Source of the DNA: Magnetovibrio sp.
GTDB taxonomy: Bacteria > Pseudomonadota > Alphaproteobacteria > Rhodospirillales > Magnetovibrionaceae
Direction: 5' to 3'
DNA: 64,000 nt
Assembly: GCF_036568125.1 (NCBI RefSeq)
Contig: NZ_DATCTF010000004.1
Location: 1-64,000 of the forward strand
Each line of letters starts with the position of its first letter. Position 1 is the first letter of the stretch. The notes below the pieces were generated by a model, which was not told the origin of the DNA, made no database searches, and saw only the letters and a program-made list of their open reading frames with translations. The translations under genes were made by a program, and so were the position numbers. Of this stretch, positions 1 to 9,113 are shown one piece after another.

Positions 1-34
1 GGGCTGCACCCCTGGTAAGGGGCAGCCCGTTTTT
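1..34 (+). terminator. Rho-independent terminator of a gene left of the window
   Basis: A hairpin with an outer GGGCTG/CAGCCC stem (1-6 with 23-28) and an inner CCCC/GGGG stem (9-12 with 19-22) is followed by GTTTTT. This is the form of an intrinsic terminator for a plus-strand transcript that lies outside the window. The gene it serves cannot be seen. Confidence 0.75.
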
Positions 35-68
35 AGATAAAGAAAAGCCCCAGCCACCCGGGGCCTTT
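35..68 (-). terminator. Intrinsic terminator of tRNA-Ser
   Basis: Read on the minus strand just past the tRNA-Ser 3' end, a 9-bp stem with one G-U pair (60-68 with 43-51) encloses a short loop and runs into TTTTCTTT. The position immediately after the tRNA fits a terminator for its transcript. Confidence 0.7.
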
Positions 69-76
69 CAGCATTA

Positions 77-166
77 TGGCGGAGAGAGAGGGATTCGAAC
101 CCTCGATACGGTTTCCCGCATACACGCTTTCCAAGCGTGCGCCTTCAGCCACTCGGCCACCTCTCC
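77..166 (-). tRNA. tRNA-Ser (GGA)
   Basis: The minus strand folds as a class II tRNA with a long variable arm. The 5' end is GGAGAGGTGGCCGAG, the anticodon loop reads CTTGGAAAG and gives anticodon GGA for UCC/UCU serine codons. The T arm contains GGTTCGAATCC, the acceptor stem closes with one G-U pair, and the CCA end is encoded (77-79). The length of 90 nt is normal for bacterial tRNA-Ser. Confidence 0.95.
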
Positions 167-309
167 ATAAGGTCCGGCGCAACCTAGCGAAGGGCGCTGC
201 AAAATACAAGCGCTACTCGCGCAAAACATTGCGCTTTTTTATATGTTTTTTTTATCACACTGTGCGCTTTGTCAATGACCGCCCAATCCGGCGCTCTTAA
301 GATATCCGT

Positions 310-828
310 ATGAAGCGAATCGTGTTCCTGTTCGGCATCGTTCTTTTGGCGCTGGCGTTTCTCGTCACCGGCGCGGAATTGGCAGCACGCACCATCCTCG
401 GCACGCATAACACCGATGTCGTGATGTCTACGCGCGTGGTGTGGCGAACCGTTGCACCGCACAGTTTTTTGTTGTTGCACAAGAGTGCGCTATGGCCCTT
501 TGCCCAACACCTGTTGATTTTTCCGGGATGGCTTCTGTTCGGCGCGCCCGGTCTGGCTTTGGCCATCAGTTTTCGACCGCAGGATGCCGATGACGCCACC
601 GCTCAACAAAACAAGGACCACGAAGAGTCTTTGTACCTATACGACGAGCTGGCCTTGGCGGCGCAAAAGGAAGGCTATGACGGCCTTCAAGATGATCGCT
701 ACCCCAGCAATCCTGCCGATATCATCCCTGCCGAAGACCATTATGCCGAAGACCTTGTTGAAGACGAACTGGCGTCGGAGCACGACTTCCTGCTCGGGCC
801 TACAAAACCGTCCCAACAATCAGACTGA
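310..828 (+). CDS. Hypothetical two-helix membrane protein with acidic tail
   Basis: The 172-residue product is not one I recognise. Residues about 4-25 form a hydrophobic segment (IVFLFGIVLLALAFLVTG) that could be a signal anchor. A second hydrophobic stretch lies near residues 57-82, after a polar loop. From about residue 90 the protein is hydrophilic and rich in Asp, Glu and Tyr, suggesting a cytoplasmic tail. No catalytic motif is visible. The Shine-Dalgarno region before the ATG is weak, but no better start exists. It stands alone between tRNA-Ser and the receiver-like gene. Its coding character is supported by length and by a clear membrane topology. Confidence 0.7.
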   Translation: MKRIVFLFGIVLLALAFLVTGAELAARTILGTHNTDVVMSTRVVWRTVAPHSFLLLHKSALWPFAQHLLIFPGWLLFGAPGLALAISFRPQDADDATAQQNKDHEESLYLYDELALAAQKEGYDGLQDDRYPSNPADIIPAEDHYAEDLVEDELASEHDFLLGPTKPSQQSD

Positions 829-1048
829 TTTCTATATGTGCGGTACCCATCCGGTGCATTTTGCATTTCGAAAATGCATATTATTGCATGCTGCTTCGGC
901 GCGCCGCATTGATGGCTGTATAGAATCTAATTAAATCAATTGGTTAATGTTTGTCATTTCAGCCGTTGCCCTGGCACACGATCTGCATCGGGCGGGTAGG
1001 CCTCAAATGCCAAGAGGCCCCCTTTAACGAAATGGATCGAGACGTGTC

Positions 1049-1507
1049 ATGAACTGGGAAAACACGACTTCTCCGCTACATCGGAGCGCGCACCATTTAA
1101 AAACCCATCACAACGATCCACGCATCCTGGTGGCAATCGAATATCCGGTTGAAGCTTTGGCGCTTGAAAGCCTGCTGCGCGGGGAAAGCTATCAAAATGT
1201 GCGCGTCACCACGGATATCCGCGAAATCGCCCCCATGTTCGCCCGCTGGCCGTTTCAGCTATTGATCCTAGACATGCACAGCAAACTCATGGATCCCGCC
1301 ACCGTGATGCTAAACTTGGCACGACCGATCAGTGAAGCTGAGCTTTCCGTTTTGGCGCTGATCAATCCGGACGCAGATAAAGAGCGTCTCGCTGCAAAGG
1401 CGGCCGGCGCAGTCGAAACCATGTCACGCCCGCTCAGCTACGAGAACGCGTTACCCCTTATCAAAAGCGCACTGGCCACGGGGCCAATCAAGGTCTCTTC
1501 TTTCTGA
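1049..1507 (+). CDS. Degenerate response-regulator receiver-domain protein
   Basis: The 152-residue product has a disordered start of about 20 residues and then one CheY-like alpha/beta fold with no output domain. The strand RILVAIEYPVEA stands where receivers carry their acidic pair, and here only one acid (Glu) remains. The usual phospho-acceptor position is kept as Asp in LLILDMHS. The conserved Lys before Pro appears as Arg in MSRPLS. The missing acidic partner and Lys suggest weak or no phosphorylation and a stand-alone adaptor role, which is inference. No histidine kinase is adjacent. It converges on lepA. Confidence 0.7.
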   Translation: MNWENTTSPLHRSAHHLKTHHNDPRILVAIEYPVEALALESLLRGESYQNVRVTTDIREIAPMFARWPFQLLILDMHSKLMDPATVMLNLARPISEAELSVLALINPDADKERLAAKAAGAVETMSRPLSYENALPLIKSALATGPIKVSSF

Positions 1508-1536
1508 TCAGATCAGATGTGAGACGCTGACAGCGC

Positions 1537-3339
1537 TCAGTCGTCGCTCATTTTAAGGGCATTGATAAAGGCGCTTTGGGGGATTTCCACCTTACCGAAC
1601 TGGCGCATCTTCTTTTTGCCCTTCTTTTGCTTATCCAACAGCTTACGTTTACGCGAAATGTCGCCGCCGTAGCACTTGGCGGTCACGTCTTTGCGCATTG
1701 CAGCGATGGTTTCACGGGCAATAACCTTGCCGCCGATGGCCGCCTGGATGGGAATTTTGAACAGCTGACGCGGGATGAGATCTTTAAGGCGTTCGCACAC
1801 CTGACGGCCGCGGTTCTCGGACTGGCTGCGGTGAGCGATGAAGGCCAATGCGTCCACCGGCTCGGCATTGACCAGAATCTGAATTTTCACCAAATCGTTT
1901 TCGGCGTAACCGTCGATTTCATAGTCGAACGATGCATAACCGCGCGAGATGGATTTGAGCCGGTCATAAAAATCGAACACCACTTCGTTGAGCGGCAGAC
2001 GGTACACCGCCATGGCGCGATTGCCGATATAGGTCAGCTCAACCTGCTCGCCGCGCCGTTCGGTGCACAAACCCAAGATCGCGCCTAAGTATTCGTCGGG
2101 CACCAAGATGGTGGCTTTGATCCATGGCTCTTCGATGGCCTTGATCTGAGTCGGATCGGGCATATCGGCAGGGTTGTGCAAATCCAAAACCCGACCGTCG
2201 ATCATTTTCAACTTGTAGGCCACGCTGGGCGCGGTGGTGATGAGGTCGAGATCGAACTCGCGCTCCAGACGCTCTTGAATGATTTCCAGGTGCAGCAGGC
2301 CGAGGAAACCGCAACGAAAGCCTTGGCCCAAAGCTGCCGAGGTTTCGGGTTCGTATTCGAAACTGGCGTCGTTCAGACGCAGCTTGCCCATGGAATCGCG
2401 CAGATCGTCATAATCCGCCGCATCGACGGGAAACAGCGAGCAAAACACCACAGGCACGCTGGGTTGGAACCCCGGCAGCGGTTCGGCGGCGGGGTTTCTG
2501 TCATCGGTGATGGTGTCGCCAACGTTGGTGTCCGCGACCGTCTTGATCGACGCGGTGAAATACCCCATCTCACCGGGTCCCAATTCGTTGAGCTTGGTGA
2601 TCTTCGGCGTGAAGATGCCGACTTGATCGACCTGATGGGCGGAACCCGCTGCCATCATGCGAATTTTTTGGCCTTTCTTGATCACACCATCGACCACGCG
2701 CACCAAAATCATCACGCCCAGATACGGGTCGTACCAGCTGTCCACCAACAACGCCTTCAACGGGGCGTCGCGATCACCGACCGGTGCCGGCAAACGGGTG
2801 ACGATGGCTTCCAGCGTTTCTTCGATGCCGATGCCGGATTTGGCCGAGGCCAGCACCGCGTCAGATGCATCCAGGCCGATCACGTCTTCGATCTGTTCGC
2901 GCACACGCTCGGGCTCGGCGGCAGGTAGATCGATCTTGTTCAGAACCGGAATGATTTCCAGATCGTTGTCGATCGCCAGATAGACGTTGGCCAAGGTTTG
3001 CGCCTCAACCCCTTGGGAGGCGTCGACCACCAGCAATGCGCCCTCGCACGCCGCCAAAGAGCGTGACACTTCATAGGCAAAGTCAACGTGACCGGGCGTG
3101 TCCATCAGGTTGATCTGATAGGTCTCGCCGTCTTTGGCTTTGTAGATCAACCGCACGGCCTGGGCCTTGATGGTGATGCCGCGCTCGCGCTCGATGTCCA
3201 TGGAATCGAGCACCTGCTCCTGCATCTCGCGATCGGTGAGGCCGCCGCAGAACTGAATCAAGCGATCCGCCAACGTCGACTTGCCATGGTCGATGTGCGC
3301 GATGATGGAAAAGTTGCGAATGTGAGAAAGGTCTGTCAT
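1537..3339 (-). CDS. lepA: Elongation factor 4 (back-translocase LepA)
   Basis: This 600-residue protein is a ribosome-associated GTPase that acts on stalled or mistranslocated ribosomes in the cytoplasm. The N-terminal G domain shows AHIDHGKST (G1), RGITI (G2), DTPGH (G3) and NKIDLP (G4). EF-G-like domains II, III and V follow, and the C-terminus has the LepA-specific lysine-rich end with [22 protein letters not shown]. Length and motif order match the family exactly. The start [20 protein letters not shown] is the canonical one. A 44-bp gap separates it from the upstream permease gene on the same strand, so co-transcription is possible. Confidence 0.98.
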   Translation of the reverse strand: MTDLSHIRNFSIIAHIDHGKSTLADRLIQFCGGLTDREMQEQVLDSMDIERERGITIKAQAVRLIYKAKDGETYQINLMDTPGHVDFAYEVSRSLAACEGALLVVDASQGVEAQTLANVYLAIDNDLEIIPVLNKIDLPAAEPERVREQIEDVIGLDASDAVLASAKSGIGIEETLEAIVTRLPAPVGDRDAPLKALLVDSWYDPYLGVMILVRVVDGVIKKGQKIRMMAAGSAHQVDQVGIFTPKITKLNELGPGEMGYFTASIKTVADTNVGDTITDDRNPAAEPLPGFQPSVPVVFCSLFPVDAADYDDLRDSMGKLRLNDASFEYEPETSAALGQGFRCGFLGLLHLEIIQERLEREFDLDLITTAPSVAYKLKMIDGRVLDLHNPADMPDPTQIKAIEEPWIKATILVPDEYLGAILGLCTERRGEQVELTYIGNRAMAVYRLPLNEVVFDFYDRLKSISRGYASFDYEIDGYAENDLVKIQILVNAEPVDALAFIAHRSQSENRGRQVCERLKDLIPRQLFKIPIQAAIGGKVIARETIAAMRKDVTAKCYGGDISRKRKLLDKQKKGKKKMRQFGKVEIPQSAFINALKMSDD

Positions 3340-3383
3340 GCGCGGCTTTTACCACCGTTCGCGAGCCTTGAGAAGATGGGGAA

Positions 3384-4451
3384 TCAGCGTTTGAGACGCT
3401 TCTTTACATCCCCAATCAGCGAAACCAAGAAAAACGGTGCCAACAGCACTCCAGATGTCACAACCAGCCACTGCGGTAGCGTTTCGTTGGCCGCCGCCAT
3501 TTGTACGTGAATATCGATGTTTGCGGCGCTCAATACAGCGTCCAGCGCCAATCCGGATGCAATGGCGCTGATGGAAATGCCGAGCAAGTATCCCACCAAG
3601 GCACGGACGCCGAGATCTTTGCCGACCACGCCCAAGGTGGCGATGTTGGTGGCAGGCCCGGCGAGCAAGAACACCAACGCCGCACCGGGCGACACTCCCA
3701 CCGCAATCAGCCCCGCCGCGATGGGTGTGCTGGCCGTGGCGCAAACGTAGATCGGTACGCCCACCACCAACATCACCACCATTGCGCCGATGCCATGGCC
3801 GTATGCGCTCAGGGCTTGAGGTTCAACCAATGCCGACATCACACCCGCCACGACCAAACCAATGGCCAACCACAGCGCGATGTCGTCGAGGATGTCGGTG
3901 AAGCCATAGCGAACGCCGCCCCACGTGCGCGCGGTGAGCCCGCCTGAACCGACTGGCGGTTCCACGGAGCAATGATCCCCGCAGCATGATGTGCATGTCG
4001 AGGCTTCGGTCTTCATGGGTGCCGACTGGGTTTCTCCCGCAACGAACAGATTGGCCAATAGTCCGCTGAAGATAGCGCTTAGGATCGCGGCAATGGGCCG
4101 GGCGACAGCCATAATCGGGCCCAACAGGGCGTAGCTGATGGCGACGCTGTCCGGACCGGTTTCCGGCGTGGCGATGAGAAACGATACCGTCGCACCCTTG
4201 GACGCACCCTCTTTACGCAAACTCACGGCGGCGGGCAGCACTCCGCATGAACAGAGCGGCAGCGGCGCACCGAGAAGCGCAGCCTTGACCACCGACCAAG
4301 TGCCATTGCCGCCCAACCACTTACCCAGAAGGCCATCGGGCATCAATGCATGTACCAGCCCCGCAGCAACAATACCGACGATCAGCCATGGCGCGGCGTC
4401 GAGATACATATCCAAAATCGCCATAAATATAGCTTGCACTTCATTAATCAT
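3384..4451 (-). CDS. SO_0444/YraQ-family permease, putative Cu/Zn efflux
   Basis: The 355-residue polytopic membrane protein resembles the DUF318/YraQ permeases, whose SO_0444 branch is annotated as copper/zinc efflux. Two repeats of about four helices each are visible, the first with a PLPLCSCGVLP motif. A central cytosolic linker near residues 150-165 is rich in Cys and His (CTSCCGDHC) and could bind metal ions. The start overlaps the upstream ArsR regulator gene by 8 bp, so the two are translationally coupled. A metal or metalloid signal sensed by that regulator is the likely inducer. The exact substrate cannot be read from sequence. Confidence 0.85.
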   Translation of the reverse strand: MINEVQAIFMAILDMYLDAAPWLIVGIVAAGLVHALMPDGLLGKWLGGNGTWSVVKAALLGAPLPLCSCGVLPAAVSLRKEGASKGATVSFLIATPETGPDSVAISYALLGPIMAVARPIAAILSAIFSGLLANLFVAGETQSAPMKTEASTCTSCCGDHCSVEPPVGSGGLTARTWGGVRYGFTDILDDIALWLAIGLVVAGVMSALVEPQALSAYGHGIGAMVVMLVVGVPIYVCATASTPIAAGLIAVGVSPGAALVFLLAGPATNIATLGVVGKDLGVRALVGYLLGISISAIASGLALDAVLSAANIDIHVQMAAANETLPQWLVVTSGVLLAPFFLVSLIGDVKKRLKR

Positions 4452-4740
4452 CCATGCACCCCTCGCCCATATGCGCTGTCATGTTCTTCAACATCTCGCG
4501 CACATGATCGTCGGCGGCGATGTAACGTACGAACTTGCCGTCGCGTTCACCCCGCACCAACCGCGCCGCGCGCAACAACCTCAAATGATGGCTGACCAAT
4601 GATTGGCTGAGGCCTAAATCGTCGGCCAGCACGCCGACACCAACCGGAACATCCAAACAGCGCAACACGATCGACAGACGATTCGCATCGCCCAGCAAGC
4701 GAAACGTTTCCGCCAATTCGGTGGTATGATCTTGGGTCAT
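4444..4740 (-). CDS. ArsR/SmtB-family transcriptional repressor
   Basis: The 98-residue protein has the winged-helix fold of ArsR repressors. The N-terminal half contains LLGDANRLSIVLRCL, and the recognition helix region is LSQSLVSHHLRLLRAARLV, followed by the wing REGKF-like segment GERDGKFVRY. A C-terminal His/Cys/Asp group (HMGEGCMDD) may help metal sensing, but the classical CXC motif of ArsR is absent. It lies upstream of and overlaps the permease gene, and a perfect palindrome stands just before its start codon. Autoregulated metal-responsive control of the pair is the obvious reading. Confidence 0.92.
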   Translation of the reverse strand: MTQDHTTELAETFRLLGDANRLSIVLRCLDVPVGVGVLADDLGLSQSLVSHHLRLLRAARLVRGERDGKFVRYIAADDHVREMLKNMTAHMGEGCMDD

Positions 4741-4760
4741 GACTCAATGTTCATATGAAA

Positions 4761-4780
4761 ATATGTTCACATGAACATAT
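4761..4780. promoter_or_regulatory. ArsR-type operator
   Basis: The 20-bp site has perfect 9-bp arms ATATGTTCA and TGAACATAT around a central CA. It starts 20 bp upstream of the regulator's ATG. An imperfect second copy (TGTTCATATGAA) lies at about 4748-4759, between the site and the start. The ATATGTTCA-type palindrome is the usual ArsR/SmtB operator form. Repressor binding here would cover the promoter of the regulator-permease operon. Confidence 0.8.
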
Positions 4781-4854
4781 CATAATTTTTTCTGCTTGAA
4801 AGTCTAACCTTTAAAACTCAGGCCTATTTTTATCATACACCTGCACAGCCGCTT

Positions 4855-5915
4855 TTACAGAAGCATCGGGCGTTCTTGATCGACCATGCCGTTGATGCGT
4901 TCGATAATGATTTCATTGAGAAACCTCTCGGGATTTGCAATCTCACCCCCATTAGGGACGAGTTCGATACGAATGTCCGCATCTTCGTAAAGATGGAATG
5001 GCAAATCGCGGTAATGATTCGTGATCACGGAAATGGGCCCGTTAAACGTGGTCAGAATTTTATCCCCCGCTGTAATTTGATAAATCAGGTTGAGGGACGG
5101 CAATTCCATATTGGTTTTGGTTTTCAATGTGGCGACGTAGCGCCCGGCTGGATGGCGCAAGTACGATGTAACCCAACGCCCATCGGGTTGAAGCGTCAGC
5201 TCGGTCGTTTCGCTCTTAGCGACCAATTCACGAACGGGGCTGTGAGCATAGGCCAAATGACTGGGGATTTTGCCGGTATTTAGGCACAGCACATTGCGGA
5301 TGATGGCATGGCCCATATCATCAAAGCCCGCCCCATCTTTAACTTCGTGATAATTGTTCAAATCGATAATCCGGTCATAACCGATATCATCCAAGACCCC
5401 GAGCAGTTCATTATCGTCCGAACTCATTTCGACGATAATCGGGGGATGTTTTTTTAGTATTTCCTTGGCACCGCGTATGGCGTTTTTCTCAACGCCTTCA
5501 ACATCGAACTTAAGAACATCCGGGACCAGATCGAACGTTGCGCAGAATTTGTCGAGCGTGAGGGTCTTGGGCGTGTCGATGATTTCTCCGCTACGCTCAA
5601 AAATGATGCTATCGCCACCATGCCCTTCGGCATACAACGGAACAGTTAGGCCAGCTTCATCAAAAATTGCGGCGTGTACCAGATATACGTTCGGGCAGGC
5701 GTAATCGCGGATCACCTGGCGAGTCATCTCAAGCGTCACCTTATTTGCTTCAAACGCGCATACTTGGCCTTTTGGACCAACGAGACGCGATGCAATGGCC
5801 GAAAGGTGTCCATGGTGAGAGCCAACATCAAAAAAGTGTTGCCGGGCTTGCACAGATCAATGATGGCCAATGAAACGGCTGGTTCGGGCAGAAGACCATT
5901 GATCCAAGTCCACAC
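4855..5915 (-). pseudogene. FkbM-family methyltransferase, interrupted by a 1-nt frameshift
   Basis: FkbM enzymes are SAM-dependent O-methyltransferases, often acting on sugars or lipids. The main reading frame (from 5853 down) carries the SAM motif FFDVGSHHGHL, then FEAN, LKFDVEGVEKNAIRG and PIIVEMSS, all typical of the family. The natural N-terminus lies in another frame: a GTG at 5915 with an AGGAG Shine-Dalgarno (5924-5928) begins MWTWINGLLPEPAVSLAIID and reads to CKPGNTF at a T6 run (5830-5835). One extra T, or a -1 ribosomal shift, joins it to DVGSHHGHL. The restored product is about 353 residues. The C-terminal 130 residues are not recognised. It may be a real mutation, a sequencing error or programmed slippage. 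Confidence 0.8.
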
Positions 5916-6080
5916 GTTGTATTCTCCTGGGTTCGTTGGCGTATTTGCAGAACGCATATGCAAGGCAGTGCGTAGCATATTCAAGAAACAAATGAACTTT
6001 ATACGAAAAATTTTCATTGTGAATAACCATGGGTGTCAGGATCTGATACTTCATAAAACAAAAGTGGCGACGTTCATTGT

Positions 6081-6767
6081 TCAAAATGGCAGGGGAGAAA
6101 CCCCGATAACGTATTCGTGGCTCAACAAAATCGTGCCATATAGCACCACCGCGCCGACAACCCGCAGCCATCCGATGCCTTTGAGATCCAGCCGCGTGCG
6201 GCCACGCAGCACAGCCCACATCGGGAACGAAGACGTTGGCGCGGTGAGGCGTCGCCACTTCTCTTCACCCATGTCACGGCGTTTTTTGGCATCCAGGCTC
6301 CACAGCCCGACGAACGCCAGCACGGCAAACAAGCCAAACAGCAACACACTCGCCGTGTCGCCGTTCGGCGCCAAGTGGGCCACCGCCCACAATCCCAAAG
6401 CCCAGATCAGCGGATGACGGGTCACCGATACGATGCCTGGATGGTCCGGGTCGAAACGATCCGCCTTGACGCCGACCGAAAACGGATTGGGTTCCGATAA
6501 GGTACTCACCAACAACAGGCACACGAACGGCATGGTGAAAATGGGCATCCAGCGGGTCCACGGCCATTGCGGCCAGAGAATATCTGTGTCCGCGTTGGCA
6601 TAGGCTAAACCGATCAGCACCAGTAGACCCACAGAAACGGCGGAATAAAGGCCAACGTACATCTTGATGCCCAGCGCCCTCACCAGCATGCGTCGCACCG
6701 GACCAAAGGCGGGAATAAGATGAAAAGCGATGAACACGCCAATGATCAGCAGCAGATCCGCCATCAT
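6081..6767 (-). CDS. NnrU-family membrane protein
   Basis: The 228-residue integral membrane protein has about six hydrophobic segments. The NnrU signature is visible in the central VTRHPLIWALGLWAVAHL, including the RHP motif shared with isoprenylcysteine-methyltransferase-like membrane folds. NnrU proteins were named from nitrite/nitric oxide reduction loci, but many members lie away from such genes and their function is not settled. The ATG follows the stop codon of the GNAT gene without a gap, so the two are translationally coupled at the end of the yggT-folD run. No denitrification genes are in the window. Confidence 0.88.
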   Translation of the reverse strand: MMADLLLIIGVFIAFHLIPAFGPVRRMLVRALGIKMYVGLYSAVSVGLLVLIGLAYANADTDILWPQWPWTRWMPIFTMPFVCLLLVSTLSEPNPFSVGVKADRFDPDHPGIVSVTRHPLIWALGLWAVAHLAPNGDTASVLLFGLFAVLAFVGLWSLDAKKRRDMGEEKWRRLTAPTSSFPMWAVLRGRTRLDLKGIGWLRVVGAVVLYGTILLSHEYVIGVSPLPF

Positions 6768-7250
6768 CTAACCTAAATTCAATCGGTAAAAACGCGTATC
6801 GACATCCATGCGTGGGAAGCTTTCGGGCAGTTCTGCCACATCGATCAACTCGAAACCATTTTTTTCGTAAAAGCGGTGCGCGGCGAGAAATTGTGCGGTG
6901 GTGCCAAGGAATATCGTGCGAAAGCCGACCATGCGAGCGTGCCCGATCAGCGTGTTCAGGAGCTCTTTGGCGACGCCTTTGTCAGATCCGCGATGGCTGG
7001 TAGCCACGAACATTTTGCGCAATGCCGCTTGTTGAGCGCCGATGTCTTTAAGCGCGACGGTGCCGACCACCTGGGTTCCATCCACGGCGACCCAGAAATT
7101 GCCGGCGCCATTTTGGTAAAATGCCGCAATGTCTTTCAAATCGGGCTGATCGTCGTAGGCGATGTCGATGCCGTACTCATCGCGCTGTATCGGCACAATC
7201 AGATCGGCGATGCCCTTGGAAAAGACCGGGATGAAACTCAAGACTTCCAT
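6768..7250 (-). CDS. GNAT-family N-acetyltransferase
   Basis: The 160-residue protein has the GCN5-related acetyltransferase fold. Strands with FWVAVDGTQVVGTVAL lead to the acetyl-CoA-binding region LRKMFVATSHRGSDKGVAKELLNTLI, and the C-terminal part has RFYEKNGFELID. The substrate cannot be deduced. The start at 7250 is preferred over an upstream codon at 7304 because it has a GGAG ribosome-binding site about 9 bases before it and does not run into folD, which ends at 7265. It lies 14 bp downstream of folD on the same strand. Confidence 0.88.
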   Translation of the reverse strand: MEVLSFIPVFSKGIADLIVPIQRDEYGIDIAYDDQPDLKDIAAFYQNGAGNFWVAVDGTQVVGTVALKDIGAQQAALRKMFVATSHRGSDKGVAKELLNTLIGHARMVGFRTIFLGTTAQFLAAHRFYEKNGFELIDVAELPESFPRMDVDTRFYRLNLG

Positions 7251-7264
7251 ACCCGGACTCCGCT

Positions 7265-8164
7265 TTAGGCCTCGGGCTCGGCGACGCCAAGGCTGCGGCA
7301 GCATGCCGTGACGGTATTGGCGAGCAGCACCGCAATGGTCATCGGCCCGACCCCGCCGGGCACCGGGGTGATCGAACCGGCGACCTGTTCGGCGCCGGCG
7401 AAATCCACGTCGCCGACCAAGCGAGTCTTACCCTCGCCCTTTTCCGGGGCGGGGATACGGTTGATGCCGACATCGATGACGCATGCGCCGGGTTTGATCC
7501 AATCGCCCTTGATCATTTCCGGACGCCCCACGGCGGCGACCAGAATGTCCGCGCGTCGGCATTCACCGGGCAGGTCCTGAGTGCGCGAATGCGCAATCGT
7601 CACGGTGCAGTTGGCGTCCAGCAACAGCTGCGCCATCGGCTTGCCGACAATGTTGGAACGACCCACCACGATGGCGCGCTTTCCGCTGAGGTCCTCGCCC
7701 AAGGTGTCTTTGATCAACATCAGACAGCCCAGCGGCGTGCACGGCACCATTGCTTCCTGGCCGGTCATCAAACGCCCGGAATTGATGACGTGAAAACCAT
7801 CGACGTCCTTGTCGGGCGTGATGGCGTTGATGACCTTGGCTTCGTCGATATGATCGGGAAGCGGCAACTGCACCAAAATACCGTGCACAGCATCATCCGC
7901 ATTGAGCTTTTCGACCACCGCCAGGAGATCTGCTTCAGACGTCGAAGCGTCGAGCTTGTGCTCGAACGAATGCATGCCGCATTCCACCGTCTGTTTGCCT
8001 TTGTTGCGCACGTAAACCTGCGACGCCGGATCTTCGCCCACCAGCACCACCGCCAAACCGGGAGTTACGCCGTGCGCATCTTGCAGTTTCGCAACTTTGG
8101 CGGCGACACGCCCCCGCAAGTTTTCCGCAAAAGCCTTACCGTCAATCAGTTTTGCTTGAGTCAT
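7265..8164 (-). CDS. folD: Bifunctional methylenetetrahydrofolate dehydrogenase/cyclohydrolase
   Basis: FolD interconverts methylene-, methenyl- and formyl-tetrahydrofolate in the cytosol, supplying one-carbon units. The 299-residue length is typical. YVRNKGK holds the catalytic Tyr and Lys, GILVQLPLP is the folate-site loop, DVDGFH and PCTPLGC are family signatures, and [16 protein letters not shown] is the NADP-binding motif. The C-terminus carries [15 protein letters not shown]. The gene follows the yggU-type gene by 14 bp. Only about 14 bp separate it from the GNAT gene downstream, so all lie in one operon. Confidence 0.98.
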   Translation of the reverse strand: MTQAKLIDGKAFAENLRGRVAAKVAKLQDAHGVTPGLAVVLVGEDPASQVYVRNKGKQTVECGMHSFEHKLDASTSEADLLAVVEKLNADDAVHGILVQLPLPDHIDEAKVINAITPDKDVDGFHVINSGRLMTGQEAMVPCTPLGCLMLIKDTLGEDLSGKRAIVVGRSNIVGKPMAQLLLDANCTVTIAHSRTQDLPGECRRADILVAAVGRPEMIKGDWIKPGACVIDVGINRIPAPEKGEGKTRLVGDVDFAGAEQVAGSITPVPGGVGPMTIAVLLANTVTACCRSLGVAEPEA

Positions 8165-8178
8165 GTACGAATTCTCCT

Positions 8179-8520
8179 TTAGGCGAGGCCTTTATCTTGC
8201 GCCCAAGCGGCGATGATGTTGTGCATGGCAGCCGCCTCGCCTGAAATCATCAAAACCTTGTTGCGGCTGGTTTGACCTTGAACGACGGTGATGGCGGATT
8301 TCGCCACCTTCCACTCCTTGGCCAACATCTTGATCAGGGCCTGATTGGCCTTGCCGCCTTCGGGCACTGTGGTGACGCTGGCCTTCAACATGCGCTGGCC
8401 GTCCGCGTCCTCCATCACGCCGTCGATTCCATCGCGCCGCCCGGACGGCGTCAGACGGATACGCAGACGCAACCCTTGGGGGGTGATGTCACAGAAAAGA
8501 GGCGATCCTCCGTCAGACAA
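8179..8520 (-). CDS. DUF167 (YggU) family protein
   Basis: The 113-residue product matches the DUF167/YggU family of small cytosolic proteins of unknown function. The visible hallmarks are [43 protein letters not shown] and the C-terminal [16 protein letters not shown]. The start is a TTG (8518-8520) that overlaps the end of yggT by 8 bp. The family sits next to yggT in many proteobacteria, which supports the call. Confidence 0.92.
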   Translation of the reverse strand: MSDGGSPLFCDITPQGLRLRIRLTPSGRRDGIDGVMEDADGQRMLKASVTTVPEGGKANQALIKMLAKEWKVAKSAITVVQGQTSRNKVLMISGEAAAMHNIIAAWAQDKGLA

Positions 8521-8812
8521 GGCTCATGATCAATCGGTTGACGAAACTTTGCAGGAACATGATGGCGAGGATCAGCACGATCGGAGACAGATCCACTGCG
8601 CCGAAATCGGGCAAGACCTTGCGGATCGGCCGCAACACCGGCTCGGTCACGCGGTAGATGAAATCGCCGACCATGTAGACGGCCTTGTTGTGGGTGTTGA
8701 CCACGCCGAACGCCGTCAACCAGCTGAGCACCACGCCCGCGACCACGATCCACACATAGAGATCGAGTACCACGTTAAACACTTGAGCGAAGGGAATGAG
8801 CACAACGTCCAT
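8513..8812 (-). CDS. YggT family membrane protein
   Basis: The 99-residue protein has two hydrophobic segments (about residues 5-32 and 75-95). The middle contains YRVTEPVLRPIRKVLPDFGAVDLSPIV, where the EP-x-LRPIR-like core and D-x-SPI are YggT signatures. YggT proteins have been linked to osmotic stress and to cell-envelope or division functions, without a settled activity. I start it at ATG 8812; the 43 upstream in-frame codons are not like the family. It heads the minus-strand run to yggU, folD, GNAT and nnrU. Confidence 0.9.
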   Translation of the reverse strand: MDVVLIPFAQVFNVVLDLYVWIVVAGVVLSWLTAFGVVNTHNKAVYMVGDFIYRVTEPVLRPIRKVLPDFGAVDLSPIVLILAIMFLQSFVNRLIMSLV

Positions 8813-8992
8813 GAACGGCCACCAAGTTGATTGTCGAAACGCACCAAACTTAGGCCCACCGGCGCGGCTGCGCAAGCGTTGCACACAATTCGCGGCGATA
8901 AATCTCGCCCGGATCGAGGCTTGACAGAACCCAGCCCACAAAGCATATATCGCTCACGTACGCTGCCACTTTGCTGGCGGGCCGTACCATAA

Positions 8993-9068
<76 letters not shown>

Positions 9069-9074
9069 ATTAAA

Positions 9075-9113
9075 AAACGCCGCCGTCTGGTCCTGACGGC
9101 GGCGTTTGCTTTT
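9075..9113 (+). terminator. Intrinsic terminator after tRNA-Ala
   Basis: A perfect 13-bp stem, AAACGCCGCCGTC (9075-9087) with its complement (9095-9107), has a 7-base loop and is followed by GCTTTTG. It starts 6 bases after the tRNA end. The A-rich 5' flank means it could also stop minus-strand transcripts. Confidence 0.88.

Noticed and set aside
2176..2928. 250-codon plus-strand frame opposite lepA
   Set aside because: It is an antisense shadow of the strongly conserved LepA coding sequence, with low-complexity His/Gln/Asp content and no ribosome-binding site.
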